Below, one piece after another: positions 1 through 5,992 of a stretch of DNA of 11,403 nt. A program made the position numbers and the translations under genes. The notes beneath the pieces were generated by a model. It saw only the letters and a list, made by a program, of their open reading frames with translations. It made no database searches and was not told the DNA's origin. Position 1 is the first letter of the stretch; the number at the start of each line of letters is the position of its first letter. The stretch spans positions 206,916 through 218,318 of the forward strand of contig JBBHKE010001871.1 in NCBI GenBank assembly GCA_037447655.1, in the 5' to 3' direction. This stretch comes from Zygnema cylindricum. Its lineage: Eukaryota > Streptophyta > Zygnematophyceae > Zygnematales > Zygnemataceae.

Positions 1-77
1 GAGCCTTAACAATGTAATGACTTTCTTACCACTATTGTTGTTAGCGAAAACTCAAACTTGAGTTACAAACATGGTTT
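1..77. repeat. Truncated satellite unit left of the retrotransposon
   Basis: This stretch matches the second half of the 202-bp satellite unit found at 5880-7280. It runs from 'gagcSttaacaatg' through the block TTACCACTATTGTTGTTAGC to 'acaaacatggttt'. It is the last 77 bases of a 101-bp B monomer, cut at the left by the window edge and at the right by the LTR at 78. The sequence resumes at 5885 with the start of the next monomer. The satellite was therefore continuous before the retrotransposon inserted, and it extends beyond the window. Confidence 0.93.
73..77. repeat. Target-site duplication, left copy (GGTTT)
   Basis: GGTTT lies directly outside the left LTR and is repeated at 5880-5884 directly outside the right LTR. 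Removing the element and one copy restores the satellite sequence 'acaaacatggttttgagttt', which is exactly what intact units read. Five bases is the usual duplication length for Ty1/copia integration. Confidence 0.93.
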
Positions 78-954
78 TGTAAACTTTGATCTTCCATATT
101 GACTGATCACTTACAACTAAGCAACCTTAAACTGCCTAATCCACACTCTTCACAAAATCCTTATAATTACTTTAAAGTATCTTGACTTCTAAAGTCTCAA
201 CTTTTATCAAACAATATACCTTGGACACATAACCTGTTCCCTTGATATCTATTAAAGATTTCCTGCTTTATAGAAATCAAATGTCAGACCTTGAAGTCAA
301 TTTATCTTACTAGCATTCAGATAATTACTTCCCTTTTGACAATAATAACCTTCTGAAATACTCAAATTATACTTGATCAAATTTACACTTCAATATTCAC
401 ATTCAGGCTTACACAGAACACAAAGCAAATGAAATTTCTTTAATATTGATAAGAATGTAAATATACAATGAAAAAACTAATCTGATGATTTTTTTCCTTC
501 CTAGAATGGTAATTATATACTTCCTAAACTAACACAGTTTTTCTTTGAATATAACGAACTAAGCTACATTGTATTGAAACATTCTAATTTTGCTTACTAA
601 GAAATTTGAATAAGTTTGAAATCAAGAATTTGAATTTCAAAGTTCTTTTGAGTTACATCGGACTTTCTTTGTACTATTTCAAGTTTAAATTTCCCGCGGT
701 ACTTTTTCGTTTCGATTATCTTTTGCAGTTACGTCGTACCATTTAGAATCTGACGTGGCATACTTTTTGAAAGTATCTGACGTGGCATACTTTTAAAATA
801 TTTATTTGACGTGTGAATTTTACAGCGTACCAAAAATAGTGAATCGTATTTTTACCGATGTTTGTTGGCGTGTTTTGTTCCGTGATTTCTAGGGTAACAA
901 TTTGTTACAGCGACGAGAAAAGTTCATCGCTACAGATTCAAGTTAAATCCAATA
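78..954 (-). repeat. Left LTR (3' LTR of the minus-strand element)
   Basis: This is a direct repeat of 5000-5879, about 95% identical over its length. On the plus strand it begins TGTAAACTTTG and ends AATCCAATA. In element orientation it therefore starts 5'-TATTGG and ends TTTACA-3', the non-canonical TA...CA form instead of TG...CA. The duplication at 73-77 fixes the left edge. Loss of similarity to the other LTR after 954, where a polypurine tract begins on the minus strand, fixes the right edge. It carries the same U3 promoter-like motifs as the other LTR: a TATATAA box at 513-519 (minus) and TGACGTGG sites at 751, 778 and 807 (the last reads TGACGTGT). Confidence 0.95.
751..813. promoter_or_regulatory. 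Repeated ACGT-core (bZIP-type) motifs in U3 of the left LTR
   Basis: TGACGTGGCA occurs at 751-760 and again at 778-787 as part of a 27-bp spaced direct repeat. A third, shorter TGACGTG lies at 807-813. The core ACGTGGC resembles G-box/ABRE-type sites bound by plant bZIP factors. The motifs lie in the part of the LTR that acts as U3 in element orientation, upstream of the TATA-like box, where enhancers are expected. The assignment is by motif only. In the right LTR the second copy is mutated to CGACATGGCA. Confidence 0.45.
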
Positions 955-973
955 CTCTCCTTAACTTCTCTCT
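955..973 (-). other. Polypurine tract of the retrotransposon
   Basis: On the minus strand, the bases directly before the 3' LTR read as a purine-rich stretch (AGAGAGAAGTTAAGGAGAG) that abuts the TATTGG LTR start. This is where LTR elements carry the plus-strand primer that survives RNase H digestion. Two T residues interrupt the tract, so the effective primer is probably the AAGGAGAG next to the LTR. Confidence 0.8.
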
Positions 974-1030
974 GTGTAAAAAAAAAAAAAATTTACTCCC
1001 CTAAACTAATTATCCTTGCTATACTTAGTT
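974..1030 (-). other. Short 3' non-coding spacer with a homopolymer run
   Basis: This is the spacer between the RNase H stop and the polypurine tract. It contains a run of 14 A residues on the plus strand (978-991), which is T14 in element orientation. No coding or RNA feature is visible. Confidence 0.6.
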
Positions 1031-1604
1031 TTAGCCACTCAAGAGTAATTTGCTTTCTGATCTGCAAAACTGTAACTTCGGACTTGGTAGTGCCTTAGTC
1101 ATCATGTCAGCTATCATCTGGGAGTCTGACACATGCTTCATTTTAATAACTCTGTCCTGTATGTTTTCTCTGACGAAACTGAGTCTGATGTCAATATGTT
1201 TACTTTTGAAATGATGTTTTGGATTGTTTGCTACAGCTATGGCGGCTTGATTGTCAAAGTATAAAGTCTAAGATCCATGCTGCATCCATCCTAATTCTTG
1301 TAAAAACGCTTTTACCCAAATGATTTCCTTTACTGCCATAATGACTGCTAAGAATTCAGATTCCATTGTTGACTGAGCTGTCACCTTTTGAAGTTTACTT
1401 CCCCAACAGCACGGTCCTTGTCCAATCTTAAGAATGTATCCAGATGTTGATTTCCGGTGATGTCATCTCCATAACTTGCATCGCTCCAAGTTTGAATGTT
1501 GATTGAATCTCCACCCAAGTGTAATCATAAATCTGTTGTTCCAATAAGATATCTTAAGACTCTTTTGACTGTATTCCAATCAGATTTCCTTGGATCATGC
1601 AAAC
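1031..1604 (-). pseudogene. RNase H domain of copia pol (degenerate)
   Basis: In active elements this domain degrades the RNA strand of the RNA/DNA hybrid during reverse transcription. Visible landmarks are WSDASYGDD (first acidic residue), QSTMESEF (conserved Glu), YFDNQAAIAVANNP (second Asp), the KSKHIDIR block, and the C-terminal IADMMTKALP, which closely resembles the conserved ADxxTKxLP ending of copia polyproteins. It follows the reverse transcriptase after a frame change near 1600. There are stops at 1525-1527 (TGA) and 1268-1270 (TAG) and another frame change near 1445. The frame ends at TAA 1031-1033, just before the spacer and polypurine tract. Identification is firm; it is clearly non-functional. 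Confidence 0.9.
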
Positions 1605-2579
1605 TTGACTATTCCCACTGCGACTGCTATGTCAGGTCTCGTACAATTCATGAAGTAGATAAGTGTTCCCACAATTTCTCTATAGGGTACATTTACCTTT
1701 TCATCCTCTTCTTCATCCTGTTCCTCTTTTTTCTTCTTGGTATCCAAAGGTGTAATACATTTGTTAGCTGAGCTAAAGTTAAACTTTCTTAACATATTCT
1801 TTATAGCCTCTTTCTGTGTTAATTTTATAATTTTTTTTTCTTTATCTCTTTCCATTTGTATTCCTAAGATATATTTTGCTTCCCCAATATCTTTCATATC
1901 AAACTTCTTACAAAATTCTTCTTTTAGTTTTTGAATTTGTTCCTTACATTTGCTAATGATTAGTAGATCATCTACATAAACTGCAATATATAGTACTCCT
2001 TCTTTATCTTCTGGATTTAGTACATATACTGAATGATCAGAACTAATTCTTTGATATCCTACTTTAGTCAAAAATTCATCTAGTTTGGCATTCCATCTCC
2101 TAGGAACCTGTTTAAGTCCATACAATGATTTAATCAGTTTACATACGATTCCTTCCTTTCCTTGTTCAGTAAATCCTTCCGGTTGTTCCATGTAGATTTC
2201 TTCTTCCAGTTCTCCATTTAAGAAGGCGGTCTTTACGTCCATTTGATGAACTTCCATGTCTTCTGTAGCAGCTATACTTAAGAGAATTCTGATAGAAGGA
2301 AATCTCACTACAGGGGAAAATGTTTCTTCATAATCTATTCCCTCCTTTTAATTATATCCCTTGGCTACCAACCTTGCTTTATATCTCTCTATTGTATTAT
2401 CTGGATTTAGTTTTAGTTTAAACACCCATTTACATCCAATAGCTTTTCTATCTGGAGGTAATTCTACTAAGTCCCAAGTTTGTGCCTTCATAATAGAATT
2501 CATTTCCTCATGGATAGCTTCCTTCCATCTCTCCTTTTCCGGGCTTTCTAAAGCTTCCTGTAAAGTACGTGGTTCATTA
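1595..2579 (-). pseudogene. Reverse transcriptase domain of copia pol (one nonsense codon)
   Basis: This is the RNA-dependent DNA polymerase of the element. N-terminal copia RT landmarks are WKEAIHEEMNSI, WDLVELPPD, CKWVFKLK and YKARLVAKGY. Then come the HQMDVKTAFLNGELEEEIYM block (first catalytic Asp), KSLYGLKQ, and the catalytic box YVDDLL at 1967-1978. Further on are DIGEAKYILGIQMERD, VPYREIVGTLIYF and CTRPDIAVAVGIV. The frame is continuous with the integrase C-terminal part upstream. It is interrupted only by TAA at 2348-2350, where the codon sits in an otherwise conserved stretch and the same frame continues with YEETFSPVVR. The frame fails at 1595-1597 because of an indel, so the RNase H continues in another frame. 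This is the best preserved part of the element. Confidence 0.95.
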
Positions 2580-3798
2580 GATTGAGCAGATAGAGCAAAT
2601 ACCAAATTGTTTTCTTGAAGTCTTGAACTTGTTCTCCTTCCTCCTGGAAAAGTTGAAGCTGGTATGCTCGGTTGTCTCCCACTTGGTGCTCTGATTTCCT
2701 CATGAGCTTCTTCTTGATCACTTGAAGTCTCATCATCTGTTGATGTATTGTCGTCATTTCTGTGTACCTGGTTGGGTTCTTTAATTTTCTTATCTTCCTC
2801 TTCTAGTAAAATGTATTCTTGATATGTTGGAGTAGCAATTTGCTGAAATAGGTCTTTAGTTTTTCCTTCGTCTTTGACTATCATATTTCTTACTACCTTT
2901 ACATTCTGAGCAAGTAGATCATATACTCTATATCCTTTTGCATTTTCATCATAACCTACTACGATTGTAGGCTTTCCCTTTAGATCCATTTTCCACTTAG
3001 TTTGATCATTATCTAGATAAAACACTTTGCTTCCAAAAACTCTTAGATGACTAACATTTGGTTTCTTTCCTGTCCATAATTCATAGGGAGTTTTTCCATT
3101 CTCTACAGCTTTTGTACTTACTCTGTTCTTGACATAATTCGCACAATTGAATGCTTCTGCCCAAAATTTTGAGTCCATTCCTTTGTCTGCTAGCATGCTT
3201 CTTACACTTTCTGTTAAGGTTCTGTTCAGTCGTTCTGCTACTCCATTTTGTTCAGGTGTATGGGGAACAGTTAGTTGATGATGAATCCCTTGTTCTTTAG
3301 GTATGCAGCAAACTCCTTTGATATGTATTCACCTCCATTGTCCGTCCGTAGTTGTAATATTGATACTCCTTGTTGTTTTTCCACCAATGTCTTAAACTCT
3401 TGAAATTTTGAAAATACTTCTCCTTTGTTTTGAATAAAATATACCATGCTATATCTAGACCAATCATCTGTAAAAGTAACCATATACTTTTTCTTACTGA
3501 GTGACTCCTTTTTGGCGGGTCCCCATGCATCTGAGTGAATTACTCCTAGGACTTTGTTTGCTCTACTGGCCTTGTCTTTTGGAAAAGGTAGTTTATGTAT
3601 TTTTCCAAGAGCACAACCATCACAAACATCTGATGTGACTGAAGACTTTAAGCCATCCACCACTTTGTCCTTATACATCTTATTAAGTTTATCATAGTTT
3701 ATATGACCAAAACGTTTATGCCACAATTCATGATCAGACAATTCTCCGGAGTACAGTCCAAAATGTTGCGTGTTATTTACCATAACAATCCTAAACAT
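2580..3798 (-). pseudogene. Integrase of copia pol with acidic linker (frameshifted)
   Basis: This is the DDE recombinase that would insert the cDNA. The N-terminal GAG-pre-integrase/HHCC zinc region shows LWHKRFGH followed by CDGC. The rve core has HSDAWGP (first Asp), TFTDDWSRY, LRTDNGGEY (second Asp) and NGVAERLNRTL with the catalytic Glu. Next are a copia-typical FWAEAFNCANYVKNR, TPYELWTGKKP, LRVFGSKV and the C-terminal VGYDENAKGYRVYD block. A Glu/Asp/Ser-rich linker follows (about 2590-2870, including EEEDKK and TDDETSSDQEE) and leads to RT. A frame change near 3286 separates the second Asp from the Glu, so no continuous catalytic domain is encoded. The N-terminal part is joined to protease across a frame change at the T-run 3803-3807. 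Confidence 0.94.
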
Positions 3799-4210
3799 AT
3801 TGTTTTTCGCTTAGAATGCCTTCCAAAAACGTCAGACCATTCTTACTGACTATCTGCCGACTTCCTTCCATGATTACTTTAAATCCTCTTTTGGCTGCAA
3901 CTGATGTAGAAAACAATTTTTTTGTAAAACTAGGAACATATAACACATTTCCTAGCATTCTTTTGACTGTATCACTTCCTATCTTCACATGCAAAATAAC
4001 TTTTCCTTTTGCTATGGAGATTTCACTGGTTCCATTACCGCAATAATTTTTTGTTGGTGCAATTTCTTGAAGAGAAACAAAAAGTTCTTTATCTTTGCAC
4101 ATATGAGCAGATGCTCCTGAATCCATGATCCATCCGGAAAATGATGAGTCTTCACCTGTTTTAGACATGCAAACAAACTACTCTGGGAATGAAACCACTT
4201 AAGTATCTTC
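3791..4210 (-). pseudogene. Aspartic protease domain of copia pol
   Basis: This is the retropepsin-like protease that would process the polyprotein. It shows WIMDSGASAHM, with the catalytic DSGA at 4112-4123. About 50 residues later comes KRMLGNVLYVPSFTKKLFS, the conserved VLYVP..xxxLxS block of copia proteases. FKVIMEGSRQIV and the start of the pre-integrase linker follow. The frame is open from about 4210, past a possible internal ATG at 4168, to TAG at 3791-3793. It is read in a different frame from the upstream nucleocapsid and from the downstream integrase, so at least two indels surround it. Confidence 0.92.
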
Positions 4211-4294
4211 TTCCTTTTCGCTCAGAAGAACTCCTTCTTTGTTTTGCTGTTTGAAAGGCTTCTTTCCTTTGTTAGTCTCTTTGAGATACAAATA

Positions 4295-4336
4295 ATAATT
4301 TCGCTTGAAATGTACTAGTTTGTGACAATAGTAACA
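4295..4336 (-). other. Degenerate CCHC zinc knuckle in gag
   Basis: The 14 codons follow the spacing C-x2-C-x4-H-x4-C: Cys, Cys and His are at positions 1, 4 and 9. Position 14 is Tyr (TAT, one transition from TGT) and position 8 is Val instead of the common Gly. One zinc ligand is therefore missing, and RNA binding would be lost even without the stops around it. Confidence 0.8.
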
Positions 4337-4985
4337 AGTCTTGTCCCTTGGTTCATCATAGCTCCCCTAATAAGTAATTTTCGGTTTCTAAGATTGAGAG
4401 GACAGAGCGTGAACTGATGGACCTCCTCCCATTAATTGTAAATTTGACTCGTCAACTAGAATCAATTCTACAGCTTGTGACCATTTCCAATTTTCTTGTT
4501 TGTGCATTTGTAACTGCTGCAACACACATCTATATTCAGGAGGTAAACGACATACTAATTGAAAAACTTGCTCATCAGCTTTATATACTTTTCCTGCTCC
4601 TGCAGCTTCTGTATACAATTTTTGAAATCCATTAATATATCCAATCATGGATCCTCTTGTATACTTCTAATTCTGAATCATCTGATCTATCACAATCTGT
4701 TGCTGTAAATTTGACACCTGATACATTTCTTCTAGTTCATTCCAAATATCACTAGCATTCTTGAACCTGATTTAAAACATGACGATATTTTCAGGCATAC
4801 TTTGAAAAAGCAAATTTCTTACTTCTGTATTTTCCATTTGTTCAGATCCTTCATCATCTAATCCTGATGATATCCTTGTAACTGATTTATCTACCACATG
4901 AAGAAATTCTTTCTCCTCGAGGTGTCCCTCCATAAGTGTCTTCCATACAGATAGTTAGATCCATTGAATACAGGCTGTTTAATGC

Positions 4986-4999
4986 GTGGGCCCATAACC
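4986..4999 (-). other. Primer-binding site complementary to the tRNA-iMet anticodon arm
   Basis: The minus strand directly after the 5' LTR end (ACA at 5002-5000) reads GGTTATGGGCCCAC. Its complement, GTGGGCCCATAACC, is the anticodon stem-loop of initiator tRNA-Met (conserved GGG/CCC stem pairs around the CAU anticodon), not the 3' acceptor end. Drosophila copia is the known case in which the 5' half of tRNA-iMet, cut in the anticodon stem-loop, primes minus-strand DNA. The usual acceptor-end PBS (TGGTATCAGAGC type) is absent here. From memory, plant tRNA-iMet carries the G that makes the match 14 bases; animal versions give 13. Confidence 0.82.
4993..4995 (-). other. Predicted gag start codon inside the primer-binding site
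   Basis: The ATG at 4995-4993 opens a frame that reaches the copia Gag signature FNGSNY at 4968-4951 with no intervening stop. Another ATG at 4962-4960 is out of frame with that signature. The start codon is exactly the triplet complementary to the CAU anticodon of the presumed primer tRNA. Start choice is inferred, not proven. Confidence 0.55.
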
Positions 5000-5436
5000 T
5001 GTAAATTTTGATCGTCCATATTGATTGATCACTTATAGCTAAGCAACCTTAAACTGCCTAATCCACACTCTTCACAAAATCCTTATAATTACTTCAAAGT
5101 ATCTTGACATTCCTAAAATCTCAACTTTTATCAAACAATATACCTTGGACACATAACCTATCCCCCTGGTATCTATTAAAGATTTCCTGCTTTATAGAAA
5201 TCAGATGTCAGACCTTGAAGTCAATTTATCTTACTAACATTCAGATAATTACTTCCCTTCTGACCATAATAACCTTCTGAAATACTCAGATTATACTTGA
5301 TCAGATTTACACTTCAATATTCACATTCAGGCTTACACAGAACACAACGCAAATAAAATTGCTTTAATATTGACAAGAATGTAAATATACAATGAAAAAA
5401 CTAATCTGATGATTTTTCTGCTTCCTACAATGGTAA

Positions 5437-5443
5437 TTATATA
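5437..5443 (-). promoter_or_regulatory. Candidate TATA box of the 5' LTR promoter
   Basis: The minus strand reads TATATAA in the context GTATATAATTACC. The same box is kept in the other LTR (513-519). Its place roughly midway in the LTR fits a U3 of about 440 bp and start of transcription shortly after it, leaving R-U5 of about 400 bp. This is motif-level evidence only. Confidence 0.5.
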
Positions 5444-5673
5444 CTTCCTAAACTAACAAGTTCTTCCTTGAATATAACGAACTAAGCTACATCGGATTGA
5501 AACATTCAAATTTTGCTTACTAAGAAATTTGAATGAGTTTGAAATCAAGAATTTGAATTTCAAAGTTCTTCTGAGTTACATCGGACTTTCCTGGTACTAT
5601 TTCAAGTTTAAATTTCCCGCGGTACTTTGTCGTTTCGATTATCTTTTGCAGTTACGTCGTACCATTTAGAATC

Positions 5674-5736
5674 TGACGTGGCATACTTTTTGAAAGTATC
5701 CGACATGGCATAGTTTTAAAATATTTATTTGACGTG
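5674..5736. promoter_or_regulatory. ACGT-core motifs in U3 of the 5' LTR, one mutated
   Basis: TGACGTGGCA at 5674-5683 and TGACGTG at 5730-5736 match the left-LTR motifs. The middle copy at 5700-5709 reads CGACATGGCA and has lost the ACGT core. They lie about 230-290 bp upstream of the TATA-like box in element orientation. In plants ACGT cores are bZIP targets; activity here is inferred. Confidence 0.4.
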
Positions 5737-5817
5737 TGAATTTTACGGCGTACCAAAAATAGTGAATCGTATTTTAACCGATGTTTGTTGGCGTCTTTTT
5801 GTTCCGTGATTTCCGGG

Positions 5818-5833
5818 GTAACAAATTTGTTAC
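5818..5833. repeat. Perfect 16-bp palindrome near the U3 end of the LTR
   Basis: GTAACAAATTTGTTAC is fully self-complementary. In the left LTR the matching site (894-908) has lost one base and is an inverted repeat with 7-bp arms and a single central T. The TTGTTAC arm followed by an AGCGA block resembles the neighbouring satellites, which may be chance in AT-rich DNA. Confidence 0.6.
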
Positions 5834-5879
5834 AGCGACGAGAAAAGTTCATCGCTACACATTGATGTTAAATCCAATA

Positions 5880-5884
5880 GGTTT
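5880..5884. repeat. Target-site duplication, right copy (GGTTT)
   Basis: GGTTT follows directly after the right LTR and matches 73-77. The satellite continues without loss from here (TGAGTTTATT), which shows a simple insertion. Confidence 0.93.
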
Positions 5885-5983
5885 TGAGTTTATTTTCCCT
5901 CTTTTTGTGGCAACAAACAAAAAACAATGTTTTTTACAAATATATATGTTAGCACAAACTCTAATTTGTGTTAGAAACATGGT

Positions 5984-5992
5984 TTAGGGTTT
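5984..5992 (-). promoter_or_regulatory. Telo-box motif at the A/B monomer junction (repeated per unit)
   Basis: TTAGGGTTT on the plus strand is the reverse complement of the plant telo-box AAACCCTAA. It occurs at the start of monomer B in six of the seven units (first copy given here; others near 6186, 6590, 6793, 6995 and 7197). The third unit reads TTGGGTTT instead. In Arabidopsis telo-boxes bind TRB/Myb-type proteins. Function here is inferred and depends on the host being a plant. Confidence 0.4.

Larger units (their letters stand above)
1031..4995 (-). pseudogene. gag-pol polyprotein pseudogene of the copia element
   Basis: In an active element this would be one long gag-pol reading frame encoding the Gag, protease, integrase and reverse transcriptase/RNase H of the virus-like particle. 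The domains are all present in copia order, but spread over several frames. In-frame nonsense codons are seen at 4772-4774, 4667-4669, 4388-4390, 4367-4369, 2348-2350, 1525-1527 and 1268-1270. Apparent frame changes lie near 4947, between 4200 and 4260, and near 3805, 3286, 1600 and 1445. The terminal stop is at 1031-1033. The only start codon in frame with the Gag N-terminus is at 4993-4995, inside the primer-binding site. No functional product is expected. Confidence 0.93.
4199..4995 (-). pseudogene. gag of the copia element (capsid plus damaged zinc knuckle)
   Basis: Gag forms the virus-like particle and binds the element RNA. The predicted start at 4993-4995 reads into VFNGSNY, the N-terminal copia Gag signature; a one-base loss near 4947 then shifts the frame. 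The next frame has WKTLMEGHLEEKEFLHVVD, NASDIWNELEEMYQ and RGSMIGYINGFQKL, followed by FQLVCRLPPEYRCVLQQL, matching copia-type Gag (UBN2/retrotran_gag class). Stops lie at 4772-4774, 4667-4669, 4388-4390 and 4367-4369. The nucleocapsid knuckle is at 4295-4336: CYYC and the His are kept, but the usual Gly before His is Val and the last Cys is Tyr. The frame ends at 4199-4201 just before protease. Confidence 0.9.
78..5879 (-). mobile_element. Complete but inactive Ty1/copia LTR retrotransposon
   Basis: The element is about 5.8 kb with direct LTRs of 877 and 880 bp, a 5-bp target duplication, a primer-binding site, a polypurine tract and a roughly 4.0-kb internal region. Domain order on the minus strand is gag, protease, integrase, reverse transcriptase, RNase H. 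Integrase before reverse transcriptase is the diagnostic order of Ty1/copia (Pseudoviridae) as opposed to Ty3/gypsy. The internal region has many stops and frame changes, so it is non-autonomous. By hand count the LTRs differ by roughly 45-50 substitutions plus a few small indels (about 5%), mostly transitions, which points to an old insertion. It sits inside a 202-bp satellite array. I could not assign a copia lineage from memory alone. Confidence 0.96.
5000..5879 (-). repeat. Right LTR (5' LTR of the minus-strand element)
   Basis: This is a direct repeat of 78-954. On the plus strand it begins TGTAAATTTTG and ends AATCCAATA. It abuts the primer-binding site on the inner side and the target duplication on the outer side. 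In element orientation it contains U3 from 5879, a TATATAA box at 5443-5437 about 437 bases in, then R and U5 to 5000. Differences from the left LTR are spread evenly and are mostly C/T and G/A changes. A perfect 16-bp palindrome lies at 5818-5833. Confidence 0.95.

Noticed and set aside
978-991. A14 run as the poly(A) tail of a retroposed sequence
   Set aside because: It lies inside the retrotransposon between RNase H and the polypurine tract, and in element orientation it is T14. No retroposed unit ends there.
1496-1771. Plus-strand open frame with a hydrophobic end
   Set aside because: It is antisense to the RT/RNase H region, whose minus-strand motifs are unmistakable. It is a shadow of the pol sequence.
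3816-4046. Plus-strand open frame of 76 codons
   Set aside because: It lies antisense to the protease domain and shows no domain of its own.
4417-4635. Plus-strand open frame with a hydrophobic, membrane-like sequence
   Set aside because: It is antisense to the Gag capsid region. The hydrophobicity comes from reading T-rich complement of Lys/Glu codons.
4984-4999. Fragment of a tRNA-Met gene
   Set aside because: Only the anticodon-arm stretch matches, with no D, T or acceptor arms. Its place beside the LTR fits a primer-binding site instead.
78-5879. Ty3/gypsy-type element or endogenous retrovirus with env
   Set aside because: Integrase precedes reverse transcriptase, and RNase H runs to within about 80 bp of the LTR with no room for an envelope gene.
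5652-5987. Open frames across the right LTR and satellite border
   Set aside because: They run over non-coding LTR and the insertion junction, and no coding motif is present.
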